From positions 56,357,535-56,421,534 of the forward strand of contig CM063111.1 of NCBI GenBank assembly GCA_031841125.1: DNA of 64,000 nt, given 5' to 3'. Origin of the DNA: Acanthococcus lagerstroemiae. Taxonomy: Eukaryota > Arthropoda > Insecta > Hemiptera > Eriococcidae. The notes beneath the pieces were generated by a model, which was given only the letters and a program-made list of their open reading frames with translations, was not told the origin of the DNA and ran no database searches. The translations under genes and the position numbers were made by a program. Every line of letters starts with the position of its first letter. The first letter of the stretch is position 1. Shown piece after piece: positions 21,253 through 33,045 of this stretch.

Positions 21253-23680
21253 GTGGATCGTACTTTTTGTTTGAAGTTGGTTAGTAGAATAGCCGCCCAG
21301 ACTTCAGCTGAAAGGCCCACCCTATCACTAGTTCACAAAGTAACCTGGCTTGTTGAAACAGGTCTCGATCTGGAATATACCCAACTCCTTTCCCCTCTCC
21401 ATTTAACCTCTTCCTGACTCTCCTCCCCACATGTCTTCAACTCTCCTTCCACCGAAAACAATGACTGTTACCTTTTGTACATACCTCACATCTTTCCCAT
21501 TCCCTCCCCCATGCATTTTTATAAGCCGCGTATTTACAAAAGAAAAAAATACTCTCATGGCCTGCGACTACTGTACACTTTTACACCATTAACCTACTGC
21601 ATTCATCGACGTTTCCATCTTCATTGTCCCTCCTGCACTTTCATTATTTGATATGATCCATTAGGAGGGAGGAGGTAGAATGGTGAGGGGGAAAGGTGTA
21701 AGGTACGTCTAAGAGGTAGCAAGACCGATTACAAAAAGGCATTATGTCTTCGCATGTTCTTCATAAATATGCATTTTTGGAGAATCCGGGGGTGGGGGAG
21801 GAGAAGTTAATTTACTACTCTTGCCGGCTCTCTTTTACGTGTCATATCTCCTTTATGAAATCAAGTAAAATTCAAACTCAGAATTCATTACTTCAGGCGA
21901 TTTTCCTTACTTCACGGAACATTTTAGATGCATTCTTCCATAAGAGACTCTGAGGCCCCAGGACCACTTTTCAAACGTTTTCTTTTTCAAAACGTATTAT
22001 TTTTATTCTAAAGAGCACTAATTGCGAGGGGGGAGCGGGTGAGACCATCAAAGAGTCGATTTTTTGTTTTTTTATATTCAAGACATATTGCTAGACTAAC
22101 CAACAAAAACCTTATCCATCATGATTATGTTCAATTACATACTGAATCAGGAAGCACCTCAATGTGTTCATCAGTATAAAGTTTTTCGAGGGGGGCAAGG
22201 GCAAGTAATTACTTTAGCAACGGAATCACTAATGAATGGAGGGGGGGATGTTGATTCAAGTTTTATTATTCGAAAAAAACGAATGTTGTAGATAATTATA
22301 TTCCCACAAATTATTTTTGACAGAACTGGGTTAGTAGATGTAAATGAAAAGTACCACAACATACAACACGAACAACAGGAGTAAATACTACGAGCACCTA
22401 ATTACCGTGTGAATCTAATTCAAAACGAACAATTTACAATGTGAATTCATACAACTAGACGTATCCACAACTTAATTTTTTTCACTTGTATTTTATAAAA
22501 ATGCGTTGCTTTTGAATTTGTGAGAGACCTCATATTAAAATGGAGAACTTTTAGGGGACTGGGAGACCTTTTCAAAATGAGGGACTCGGGAAACCGATAG
22601 ACACCCTGAGTACATTTGCTGATAAATGAAGAGATGAAGAGTTTAGAGGTCACCCTGGCTCAGCTAATGCTACCGCACTGGCTCCCTTCAACACAAGACA
22701 GAAAATTTCGACTGCTTGCTCAATTAAAAGAACGAGCTCTTTCATAATCATCACCGCAGTTCATTCGACTACACCTAGGCAGCAGAAGTACATTTGAAGA
22801 AGAAGGGGATGGGGAAACACAACAATAAATAATACGAATCGCATTACGCAAATAATTACTACAATAATGCGGATAAGGGTGGCTTCAGAAAGCGGGGTGG
22901 GGTGGGGGCTGTAAAAAGAAGTAAGTACACAACCCCCCTCCCCCCACACGGTTACGATCGTTGTCACATCGCATTGCGCCGCAACGTATCGCGGTGGCAG
23001 CCGCGATAAGGAAAATGATTGACGCAACTCATAAAGGCAAATTCTAGCAAGATGGGTAGCAATTCGTTTTTTTTCTCGTTTTTTTCTTTCTTTTCTTTCG
23101 AAAGCCTCCCCCACCCCTCCCACTAATGTATACTCGAAATGAAAGAAAGCGGTGGAGGCGTCTGCGGTGCCGGTGGCACGGCGACGGATTTTCGCAAGCG
23201 CTTTTCGTAAAACACACAAAATGCCGATATTCTGACTGCTGCACCGCGTTACTATTTGGGGTTTCAGGTTTGGCTGAAGTACGGGGCGACCGGGAGGTCG
23301 GGGGTCTAGCCACGAGGATACTAAAAGCACGTAGGGGCCAGGGGCGAAGAGGAGAAAAAAAACGTACATAATGTTTTACGATCACGACAACAGCGGCTTG
23401 TAATGGCAATAGTTATAATCGTCATTCCGACGGGATTATTATTGCGTAACGTCGACGTCGTTTATCGCTTTGATGGGTGCGCGCCGCGCCGCGCCGCGCC
23501 GTCGACGACGTTTTCACAAAGGTGCATAACATGTACGCATTTCACGTTTCGGCGTAATCGCGAACCCCTATACATACACGTCTGCAATCACCGGCCTGTC
23601 TGCCTGCCTGTCGGCTGAGCAGGGATTTCCAGCCAGAATTTCCGAAAAGGATATTGTAACTCCGCAGCACTCACTCAATC
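21253..23680. other. No gene recognised
   Basis: Mixed unique sequence. A GACACCCTGAG end with GGGACTCGGGAAACC at 22550-22610 looks like a transposon end without a partner. A short GCGCCGCGCC repeat lies at 23479-23502. Open frames around 22761-23409 overlap on both strands and lack family resemblance. Confidence 0.4.
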
Positions 23681-23909
23681 AGACCGCATAAGACCAAAAT
23701 CAAGAGATTTTTGGGAGAAAACCAAAAACGAGCGGATCTTTGCGAAAAAATTGTCCAGCGTGGTGGTCGAACCAACATAGGCAACCAGCGGCAGACATGA
23801 AATTTAGGGGAAGAACGGCGGGAGGATTCCCTAAGGATAGGGTCGATTCAGAAACTGCAACATCGGACGTGGGCATAACGTCGATCACAAAACAAAATGA
23901 AGAAGCCAC

Positions 23910-24085
23910 GTTGAAATGATGAAGGACACAAGATTAGCAAAGCAAGTCCTCCAAAATACTTTCACAGAGAAGAGGAGCAGAGGAAGACCGACGAAGAAAC
24001 TCGCAAACGCCTCCGGTTCCTCATCAACAAGTTCTACATCGCAGCAGACAGGCCAACTGGCCTAATGCAGAAAGGGATACGACGA
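23910..24085 (+). pseudogene. LINE ORF2 C-terminal scrap
   Basis: A short plus-strand frame reads MKDTRLAKQVLQNTFTEKRS then RGRPTKKLA. The pattern RLPKQVL...G-x-RSRGRPRKRW is common just before the C-terminus of RTE-like reverse transcriptases. Only this tip is left; no RT domain is adjacent. Confidence 0.4.
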
Positions 24086-24242
24086 CGACGGTTCCGCCTT
24101 GGCGGTGTAAGGTCGATTTTGCACTTTTTCCTCCGGAAATTTGAAAACGAATACGGCTCATAATGGTCAACTGGCACCGAATGAACGTATGCCGAATTTT
24201 AGTTGAATTGGAGAAGGTCCTGAGGTGCCCACCCCTACTTTC

Positions 24243-24763
24243 ACTAACTCAACATTCGTTATTCGCCTGCGAGTACCACACTCCTTGTATCAGCTTGTAT
24301 TCCCTTGCGAGCATCACGTTCCTTGTACTAGCTACGAACACTACGCTCCGTTAGTGCATCATCTTACAGACGAGTCGGCAACCACAGGAGAGCATATTCA
24401 TGTCTGCTTCGCGGACTGGGCCATGAGAATGTCTTCGTCCAGCGAACGCAGCGTTCAAAAAATGAGTGCACCAAAAGTGCTCTGCGGAGCGTAGCGGACG
24501 ACGACGTTCTCATATCGGCGCAGTCCGCAAATCAAAGACATGAGAATGCTCTCCCGTGGATGCAGGCTCGTCTGCAAGATGATGCACCAGAGCGTAGAGC
24601 TCGCTGGTTGGTACAAGGAACGTGATGCTCACCAGGGAATACAGGCTGATACATCTACCCGACGTCTCTGAAGAAATCCTCGAAAGGGCAGATTCCAGGG
24701 CTCGGGTTGAGGGTAAAAAAAAAAGTGTGGTACTTGCAAGCGAATGAAGAGTGTTGAGTTAGT
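24243..24763. repeat. Palindrome of about 520 bases, split by a SINE tail
   Basis: The left arm from ACTAACTCAACATTCGTTAT is inverted at the right end (CGAATGAAGAGTGTTGAGTT, ending 24763). Both arms share GAGCATCACGTTCCTTGTAC, TACGCTCYGTTAGTGCATCA-like and GACGAGTCGGCAACC-like sequence, and meet near 24440-24494. The right arm is interrupted at 24653-24724 by a SINE 3' fragment that replaces five bases of the arm (AAGGA in the expected sequence). Confidence 0.75.
24653..24724 (+). mobile_element. SINE 3' fragment
   Basis: CCCGACGTCTCTGAAGAAAT through GGGCTCGGGTTGAGGGTAAA and poly-A. It matches the 3' end of the tRNA-derived SINEs at 30601 and 61241. Severely 5'-truncated, inserted within the palindrome arm. 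Confidence 0.75.
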
Positions 24764-27700
24764 TAGTCAGTTCAGTCAGTTTTCTTGGGTTCTCTCCGAG
24801 CCGAGCGTTTGTTAAACCTTATCACAACCGACTCCGGCAGGACAGCGGTAGTTTGTGAGCCAACAAGAGAACTGTCGCCGCTGGTTTTTGTCCTTTTAGT
24901 AAGTCACTGTCGAACGGTCGACTCCGATTTCACTGCTCACAGGGGTTCTCAAGTTCACAGGTTGACTAGTCGAGACTGTTTGAAAGTTTGCGTACTCAAT
25001 TCACGCGAACGGGGTAGATATCTCCATTCACCACCGGGGGGTACACGAGGTAGCCGCCTGGTAAATTTGACTCCTGATCACTCAAACTTATTTGACAAGG
25101 AATCACTGTGCATAGCCGGTTTAGGTTCACTGACTCAGCATTGGACTAAGTCGATGTCATCATCCTGCCATGCAAGGCTAACAGTCCCGGTTAGGTGTGC
25201 GCAGCGAGGACCCTGTCGCAAAGAAACGGTGTGAAGTTCAGTGTTCGATAGTGTTGCCAGATCTGGTAGTGCCTATCAACTTTTCTGGTACAATGTCTGG
25301 TAGTTTCAACAATTCTGGTGCGTTTTAATACATCCTGGCACGTTTTATCATTTTTGGTACGCACATTTTCCAATATGTATACTCAACAAATGTTGACACA
25401 TTTTAAAGATTTTAACCAAGAAATGTCTTCTACATTTTCGTACAGTTTCAATGATCACACATTTTATTTCGTAGATTTTATCCGGCAAAATTTTGGAAAA
25501 TTTCTTGCCGGTATATTTTCCAATTCCCCCACCGGGAACACTGGCACCCGAATGGAGCGCAGCGCTGCAATGTGGGCTGCACGAGGCTTGTCGGCGTCTC
25601 CTTTTTGCGTCCCTACTGTCGTTCAGTCTGGGTCGCTGGGCTCGTTGTCATCAAGTGCCCTTACCTAGCCAGCCACTCCCCTTTCTCGGTAAAATATAAA
25701 AATCATTCCTTTTAATAACAGGTTTTTGGACACTATACACGTTTCCTGGAGCACGGTCACATATATACATGTTGTTCTGAAATTTTTCGATTTTTTTTTC
25801 GTCCCTCAGAATGACGTCAGTAGTAGTTCACGCGAAATTTGATCCAAATATGAACTAATTCTTGCATGAACCTCTTTAGACGCAAAATTAGGGATCCTAT
25901 CAAGAAATTACTATCAAAATTAGACTCACTAAATACGAAGACTACTGAGGTGCCATGTCGAAAAATAAGTCCACTTTTGTACGAACCTCACTAGTGTCAT
26001 ACTGAAGTGAAGGATGAAAGGGGTCTATAAAAATCGCTCTTCAAGTCGGATTCAGAGAGTACGAAACTACATGAAACAAGGGCAAAATCGGAAATTATCT
26101 GTTGTTTTCTCTCTCTTCCCCTTTTGAACCCCTCAATCCGATAAGTAACCTTATAGGCTGGCGTAAAATACTCGTATTTTATTGGTACAAAAGGTCAAGA
26201 GATAAACAGAACGCGGTCGCTCTTAAAGTAATCCAAGACCGATGGAAAAGAATTTCAAAACTCTAGTACTTCGTCATAAGAATGAAGAGTAACTACAGAG
26301 GCAGAGCCGGCGCAAGGAGGGGCACACCCCCTACTCGAGAAATTATACCCAAAAGTCAGAAAATTCTGAAACACAGTCGGGAAAATTAGATAAGCGGCAA
26401 ATTCTCTTTTCTTTTCTTTTCGTCTTCGGGAAATTTTAAGAAATTTCGAGAAACAATCGAGAAAACTAAGAGTCAACTGAAATTTGTGAAATTTTAGTTG
26501 ATATTTTCGTGTCACTTGCTCGCTCCCAAAATGTTCTTCGTGTTGACCCTAGCTAGGAGAACCTAATACAAACCTCCAATCAGGCTGAAATAGTGAACAA
26601 GGGGTGATTCATAGCCTAATAACCACTTATGAGCGCTAACCAATTTCAAATTTCAAAAACAGTGCCGGATCGAAGCATCTGAGCCCTCATCCCGAATCAG
26701 TTTTTACAAAAGCAGATACGAAAGACGTTTTTGAGCAGAAAACAAGAGTTTAATAATCCTGTAATCTTCGCAAAAAGAAATTCCCAGTACCTACTTCTTT
26801 TTTGCAGTAACCCTAGCAACATCATCCCTGTTCCAAGTACTACACCACAACACAGGCCTTCAGGAGGAATATATAGCTTTTTATACTTTTACACCTCATT
26901 TTAAAGGAATTAGCGAACAAAATTTATCTATATTTAAGAAACAATCCATTCCTATCACTATAGTTTCTCACCCCGGGATTTTCTTTGGTTGTCCTTCCCC
27001 TCTCCCACTGACACTTTAACACGTGAAACTGTGTTTTGTACTTCAGATTTTCAACAATTTACGATGAGCAACTTACGGAGGATTTTTTTGCTAGCTTGTA
27101 CGTTGAGAATACAAAATTCTGACAGAAAATTAGAACTCCAGTCAGTGGTAGTAGTAATCTGTACTTTCTCCGGGAGGAGGAGAGATTAAAATCGATGAGG
27201 GAAAAACGCATTTGCCTCTAAAATATTTTTAAAAGCCCCATAATTTATTCTTATTGCACCTGATAAGGTAAAAAATCATATTCAGAAGTGACTTTCCAAA
27301 GAGAGTGCCAGGTGCCAGTTGCTCCCTCTGCCCTCGGATTGCCACCATTGCTACCAGTACACATTTCAAAATGTAAAACATGTAAAGAATACAATAGTAC
27401 AGGCTTTCCTTGATTGTTGTATTCCACTTCACATAATTTTGACTCAATTATCAAGAAAAGATGAACTGACATTGGAAACAAATGTTACTTTACCGAGATT
27501 CACAAGTTATCGAATTCGCAACCTACATTAGTCTAACTCCAAATTGAAAATTATGTTGCACTAAAAATCAGAGGCAAGGGGAGAAAAAATGTAGTAAAAT
27601 AGGATATGGCAGAGAGCCGGAGTTCGGAGTTCTGAGCGGACCAACATTTAAGGGAGCCAAAATCGGAGTTCTAAAAAAATCTTTGGACAGTCGGAGTCTA

Positions 27701-28100
27701 TAAAAATTATTTGCTCGAGTCGACGCGAGATTCAGAATTTTTTCGGAGCTAAGGCCACTCTCAGAGTTTTATCGCCAGTGAATTCCCGGTTATAACTTCG
27801 TCTCCGACCCTTCAACCTCGCCTCTTTCCCTCCGCTTCATACTTGATTATTCCACTCACCTATCTCCCCCCCCCCATTTAAAAATAACCAGAGCTGAAGC
27901 ACAGCTCACGGTTTTGATGAAGCCGAAGCCAAAACTGTTCAAAACTCGTTCGTGACTCCTCGTGGCTCTTCCAGGCTCGATTATGGCTATTCCAGACACG
28001 ATTAAGACTTTTTAGAACTGTTATAGCTACTCCAGACTAACATAAGACTCTAACCGTCTTCTTGAAACTAAGACTCTTCAACTGTTCAAGATTCGTATAA
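24764..28100. other. No gene recognised
   Basis: The 149-codon plus-strand frame at 24785-25234 has no recognisable domain and may be chance. TCTGG/TTTTGGTA-type degenerate repeats occur at 25255-25370. Repeated CGGAGTTC/TCGGAG words at 27610-27750 look like a hAT-type remnant without defined ends. Confidence 0.35.
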
Positions 28101-28265
28101 AATTTTTCAATTCTTGAAGATTGAGTCGAGGACAATAAAAATGTTTCTACATGTTTTTTCAACAAGTACGCGCATGCTCTTTAGAGTTCTTCTAAACGTT
28201 TTCAATATTTGTCGAGACCAGACCATCCAACCCCCGTTTAAGGCTTTTGGCGACTTTTTCAGAGT
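27940..28265. repeat. Degenerate GACTCTT/AAGACTC repeat
   Basis: Repeated words GACTCxTC, CCAGACT and AAGACT at roughly 20-40 base intervals. The segment GAGACCAGAC...CCGTTTAAGGCT at 28212-28245 is matched by AAGACCAGAC...CCGTTTAAGGCT at 30290-30325. Similar words recur at 34380-34650, 43790-43870 and 44320-44480, so this is a dispersed family. Confidence 0.45.
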
Positions 28266-28266
28266 G

Positions 28267-28833
28267 CTAACGACTCTCGTTGTAACTGTCGATGAAAGAT
28301 GTACAGTTAACCGAGAAACCCCTGCAACGAGGGTAGTGTGCAACCATGTTTGCCTCTGCAGTAGGAGTAGAGTGAACCCCCTTTCCTGAGCTTGCCGCCG
28401 CAGAAGATGTTCCCGTATATTCTGTTGATTTGATATCCGTCTTAGGTTGGTAAGCAGTTTGAGAGGGAAGCTCACAGGGGTACAGCCGTGAGACAGGCTG
28501 TTGCACCACTTGAGATTTTACTTCTTCTCCTTCAACCGTATTAACTCGTACATGAGCCGTTGCTCCGCGTGCATCCACCTTTTCAATAACACCCATTGGC
28601 CACCGTGGCCTAGGTATTAGACCATCCTTAATAAGGACTGCCGTACCAGGATCTGGCGTATTGGGTACCGACCCTCTAGTCTTACGATAAGTAATGTCAT
28701 GTGCCTGTCTGAGAGCTAAAAGATAATGGCTGAAAAACATTTCCCGAAAAGTCTTTACAGCAGAGTTTACTCTTCGTACTGCCGTGACTAAGCTTTCTGC
28801 TGTTGGAGACAATGAGGAAAGATCGACTTCCAT
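28267..28833 (-). pseudogene. BEL/Pao retrotransposon pol C-terminus
   Basis: The 188-codon frame on the minus strand contains TAVLIKDGLIPRPRWPMGVI and, about 40 residues on, QQPVSRLYPCEL. The pair V-L-V-K-D-x-x-x-P-R-P-x-W-P-x-G and R-P-V-x-R-L-x-P-L-E marks the domain of unknown function at the end of BEL/Pao integrases (DUF5641). The piece before it resembles the tail of the integrase region. No gag, protease, RT or LTR is seen on either side, so this is a truncated fragment. The first Met is arbitrary. Its upstream flank is a TATCGATATC-rich stretch and then the foldback element at 28976. Confidence 0.85.
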
Positions 28834-28844
28834 ATCACCTGTAA

Positions 28845-28965
28845 TATCCCATACTTGATATCACTTATGTATTTCATTTTTGATATCGATCACGTTGATA
28901 TTATAATTATCAACTATATCGATATCAAAATCAAAACTATTGATCCATATACATATTGACAAATA
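28845..28965. repeat. GATATC/ATCGATATC-rich patch
   Basis: Repeated GATATC, ATATCGATATC and TTGATATT words in both orientations over about 120 bases, between the BEL fragment and the foldback element. Could be a remnant of a transposon end. Confidence 0.4.
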
Positions 28966-28975
28966 TTTACATATA

Positions 28976-30245
28976 CAGGGTGTCTGAGTTTCGGTTGCTA
29001 AGCGGGGAGGAATGAATAGTACTTGAATAGACAAAGCAAAAGTGTTATTATCACCTTTTGCCTAATCACAAAATTGAAGGCGCCGCATCTTTGTAAAAAT
29101 CGAAAAATTCACAAATTTTGACCTATTACAAAAATCACGAGTAATGATGTTGCCCAGTCTACAATGATGCCATGGTATAGCACTCACTTAGAGTAACAAA
29201 ACAAGTTATTACGATATCCGGCCTGCTCTGAAAATTTAAGCAGGTAAATGGCATCCAAAATTCAGAAATTTCTATTTTTTACAAAATTGTGCAAAAAGCC
29301 TACTTTTACTGAATCCCAACATGAATAACCAAAGGCCGGCGTACAGTTCTCATTATCAAAACTAATAGCCCTGATTCAGATGAACAAAAAATCATACCAC
29401 TATCTCCTTCCAGTTTTCAGAATTTAAAAAGTTAAGACGCGTTGAAGTACTTTCAAATTTCAAAAAAACAGAAAATTTAACTCGCCCTAAAAATTAAACT
29501 GTTAGGGGGAAGGCTATTTGGTTTCTAGGCTCCGCTCAAAAGTAAGTTTCCCGAAATTCGTAGGCAGAAACAAAAATTTGTATTCCAGTGCCTATTTTAT
29601 GGTGGTTAGACAACTAGTTCAACAGATGGAGTCTTCATGTAACGCCAGTCATTCATTCAGGCATAACTACTATTGAAAGTTACAATAAATTAGAAGCGTT
29701 TGTTATTTTTCTTTTTTTTTTCTTTTTCTTCTTTGATCATAAGGTTCATTTTTCGATTATATCAGAAGCTTCATGAACTTCAACGCGACATAACTTTTTA
29801 AATTCTAAAAACTGGAAAGAGATAGTGGTATGATTTTTTGTTCATCTGAATCAGGGCTACCAGTTTTGATAATGAGAAACGCCGGCCTTTGGTTATTCAT
29901 GTTGTGGTTCAGTAAAAGTAGGCTTTTTGCACAATTTTGTAAAAAATTGAAATTTCTGAATTTTGGATGCCATTTACCTGCTTAAATTTTCAGAGCAGGC
30001 CGGATATCGTAATAACTTGTTTTGTTACTCTAAGTGAGTGCTGTAACATGGCATCATTGTAGACTGGGCAACATCATTACTCGTGATTTTTATAATGGGT
30101 CAAAATTGGTGAATTTTTCGATTTTTACAAAGATGCGGCGCCCTTAATTTTGTGATTAGGCAAAAGGAGATAATAATACTTTTGCTTTGTCTACTCAAGT
30201 GCTATTCATTCCTCCCCGCTTAGCAACCGAAACTCGGACACCCTG
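28976..30245. mobile_element. 1.27-kb foldback mariner-type element, copy 1
   Basis: Starts CAGGGTGTCTGAGTTTCGGT and ends with the inverted ACCGAAACTCGGACACCCTG, flanked by TA on each side (28974-28975, 30246-30247). The arms are inverted copies over about 465 bases (to CAAAATTGTGCAAAAAGCCT and on to AACTGGAAGGAGATAGTGGT), with a spacer of about 335 bases at 29440-29775. CAGGGTGTC ends and a TA duplication fit the Tc1/mariner superfamily. No transposase. A second copy with the spacer in opposite orientation is at 54877-56156. Confidence 0.9.
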
Positions 30246-30247
30246 TA

Positions 30248-30600
30248 TTTTACAAATAGTTTTGACAACTCCTTCGGACTCGTAAACTCAAGACCAGACT
30301 ATATACATAATCCGTTTAAGGCTCATGATGACTCTTCCAGATTGGCTGAAAACTCTTTCGGACTCGCAGACTTGATCAAGACCTCCCAAAACATTTCTTT
30401 TTCTTCTTGTACCGAACGCAATTCTGAGGGTTCATCTACAACTATCTTAATCAGTTTATTATGCAAACTATTTCTCGCTGTGAGTTTAATGATATTATTT
30501 GTCCATTCTTTGATGTCCATGATCTATTCCGTTTTCTCAGTTCTTTGCTTCGTTTTCCCACCATTTTTCTTTGTAATGTCACTTCTTTACTAAGTCTGAG
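30248..30600. other. Continuation of the GACTC repeat; no gene
   Basis: 30255-30390 carries GGACTCGTAAACTC and GGACTCGCAGACTT words homologous to 27940-28265, so the repeat was probably continuous before the BEL fragment and foldback element came between. The remainder shows nothing. Confidence 0.4.
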
Positions 30601-30800
30601 AGTTGGCCGAGTGGATAGCGCGCTGATCTCGGAATCCGGAGGTTCCGAGTTCGAACCCATGTAGCTACGCGCTACATTCCGACCTAGGCCGGTTTTCCGG
30701 CAAGAAGAAGAGGGCTAAGACAGTCCTACACCCTCCCCAACGTCTCTGAGGTAATGCTCGAAAGGGTGGAGTCCAGGGCTCACCTGAGGAAGGTAGTATT
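30601..30800 (+). mobile_element. tRNA-derived SINE, copy 1
   Basis: Starts AGTTGGCCGAGTGGATAGCG, which includes an RNA polymerase III A box (TGGCCGAGTGG, 30604-30614), and has a B box at about 30648-30658 (GAGTTCGAACC). The tRNA-like head is followed by a body with CGACCTAGGCCGGTTTTCCG and the tail CCAACGTCTCTGAGGTAATG to GAGTCCAGGGCTCACC. Over 80 percent similar by eye to the copy at 61241. Depends on a LINE for movement. Confidence 0.88.
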
Positions 30801-32194
30801 TTATGACTGTGCCACGAAAATTTGTTCAACACTCTGTACGACTTTTGACTAGTTGAATACCAGTTACCCATCAACAGCATGCGAGACTCACGCTCGTTCA
30901 GGAACCTAAAATACACCAACAAGTTTGTTTAAAACTTTGTAAGACATTGCCATCGTATGTGAGGCGTTTCTCATTTCAATGTTTCTCCTTGGGAGCGATT
31001 TCGAGTCCGACAGCCGATTAGAAATCTAGTTCGCGGGCACCGGCCAGTATCATTTTTTTCAACACATTCAATTGGCGAAGAATTGAAGCGAGCCAGAGAG
31101 GCATAGAGAAGGAAAGAGTAATCCAGTTATTTTTCGTTTGCCCGGGAAAAACCGATTGACGAATATCAACGGCGTGCGGTTTATCAAATAAATCGAGCTA
31201 ACGAAGTGTTTCTCATCCGATTCACGTAGCACGAATCCGTTTGTCTGTTTGCGCCTTATCGAAGACGCCTAGATACCGTACAGAAGAGAGAAAGAAAAAA
31301 ACGAAAAAGTGTAAAGAGGAAGGTAGGTTGAGCGAAAAGGAAATAAATAAATGTAAGTTTGAGCTGAAAATAATGCTCGAAAGATGCGCTGTGTATCGTG
31401 CCCCCTGTCGAGCGTGCTCCCAGCATCTTCTGGGCGGCCGTTTTCTCCGAGCCAGAGAGACGAAGAACATCAGCAGAGAAGAGAATTAGCCGCCAGGTCT
31501 TAGCGCATATTAATTTCGTAAATTATATTTTCCGTTAACGCGAGTTGGATAAAGACGAGAAAGCAAAATATGAAAATAACGTACGCGTGATAAGCGAAAT
31601 ATAAGTATAGACAGAATCGGGGGCGGGGGTGGGGGCGAAAGTATACACGAAAAGCTTCGCAATTCCTTTTATACCGGCTCTCGGATATGCTTCGGTTTAT
31701 CCCAGCCAGCAGGCCGATGCGATGGATGCCGTAGACACTTAACCCGAAATGGCTTTTACTTCGTCGTTACATCGTTTTTGCAAGGGTAGGTGGACTCTTT
31801 TTCAAGGCATCACCGGCACACAGGGTCAGGCTACATGAATCATGTACAGAGAGAGTCCATTATGATAATGTCATTAAAAGAGACTCTGGTATAGCGAGCG
31901 GTTTCCGTAAGTATAGCCGGCCATTAACGACCTTCCGTCTCTCTTCGTCGTACGAGGATAAAAGTATATTGGTAAACGATCCGACGCGAAACGAGAGAAC
32001 GTTCGTCGCTCGGGTACACGTTTTGCGAGACCGTCCTCAACTTCGCTGAGTCGACTCGACTATTTTTTCTTCGTTCCAGCGAGACCTCGGTCGGCCCTTT
32101 CCCTTCATTTTCAACTAACGCGAACTCGGCCGTTTCTAGACGCGTTTTCGGCAGCATATTTCTTCTCTCTTCTTTGAGTGTCATATCCATTTGG
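30801..32194. other. CpG-richer single-copy sequence; no gene recognised
   Basis: Especially 31200-32190 has frequent CG dinucleotides and no repeat signature. Open frames on both strands (for example 31222-31489, 31924-32190) are low-complexity and unmatched. It could contain regulatory sequence or an untranslated exon, but nothing shows it. Confidence 0.35.
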
Positions 32195-33045
32195 ACTTTA
32201 GGCTACTGCCACAACATCGCGCACAAAGTTTCTCCATTTATCGTGGTTTCTAGCTGAGTGAAACAGCACCTCCGGTGTTATCCCTGTCCAACTTCGCAGA
32301 TTCCGCAATCATGACATGGGCTTTCTGCCAACCCATTTCTCACCTGCAATCCGTCCGTACATGACCGTCTGCAGCAGTTCATATTTAGGGCCCAAAAGAA
32401 CATTGCTCAGATACTCGAGTTTCCTTCTTTGACTGTTGCCGGTAACTCTCGCTCTTCGTCCACGCATTTCAGAAGTTCCGCGTTCTGTATCTTCCTGTCC
32501 AGGAGATCTTTAACAGCCTTCTGTAGCACCAACATTTCGAATGCTTCTAAGCTAGTCATTGTGGCTACACATTTTGAGGGCCCAGATTCCGCATTCGTAC
32601 AAAAGCCGTAACCAGACGTAACACCTTAACGCTCTAAGACGTAGTGGTGGGCTAAGACTCCTTGAGGTCAGTACTTTGCTCCAGCTATGGAGAGTGCTTT
32701 TGGCCAGGGCAATCCGAATCTTTATCTTTTCATCTAGGTTCATGTCCTCGTTGATCCTAGGTAGGTAAAACGGTGAAACTCCTTTCAACGATTTTGTTAT
32801 CCAATTCGGGTTCTCTCCTTGCTGACCATCATCCATTTCGTTTTTTCGATGTTCATGGTTAAGCCATATCTGTTGTACACGTGTTAACTTTCTTTAGCAG
32901 TCTTTGTAAGTCGATTACTGATTCGGCTAACAGGGCTGTATCGTCAGCGTACTTCATATTGTTCATTATTTCACCTCCAGTTCGTACTTCATATTCTGTT
33001 CTTCGAGGGCCTTAGCAATACCTAATGTTATTATAGTGTCCTTAG
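32195..33045 (-). pseudogene. LINE reverse transcriptase C-terminal part, RTE-like
   Basis: Read on the minus strand, in order and with frameshifts: MKYADDTALLAESVIDLQRL (the catalytic YADD box at 32940-32951 is intact), MNIEKTKWMMVS, then NLDEKIKIRIALAKSTLHSW, RALRCYVWLRLLYECGIWAL, and finally VMYGRIAGEKWVGRKPMSWL and RNLRSWTG, the usual C-terminal sequence of RTE-like and related insect LINE enzymes. The endonuclease and the N-terminal RT half are missing, and there are several stops. Dead 5'-truncated copy. The clade assignment is from recall. Confidence 0.85.

Noticed and set aside
22761..23409. 202-codon and 121-codon minus-strand frames
   Set aside because: Overlapping frames in the same GC-richer stretch with no family resemblance and no splice-bounded block of known motif.
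24785..25234. 149-codon plus-strand frame
   Set aside because: No domain, no upstream signals, mixed composition; may be part of an unknown repeat but not supported as a gene.
28976..30245. Long terminal repeats of the adjacent BEL fragment
   Set aside because: The repeats are inverted, flanked by TA, and present elsewhere without BEL sequence.
30601..30660. A functional tRNA gene
   Set aside because: A and B boxes are present but no acceptor stem closes, and the same sequence with a common tail recurs, so it is a SINE head.
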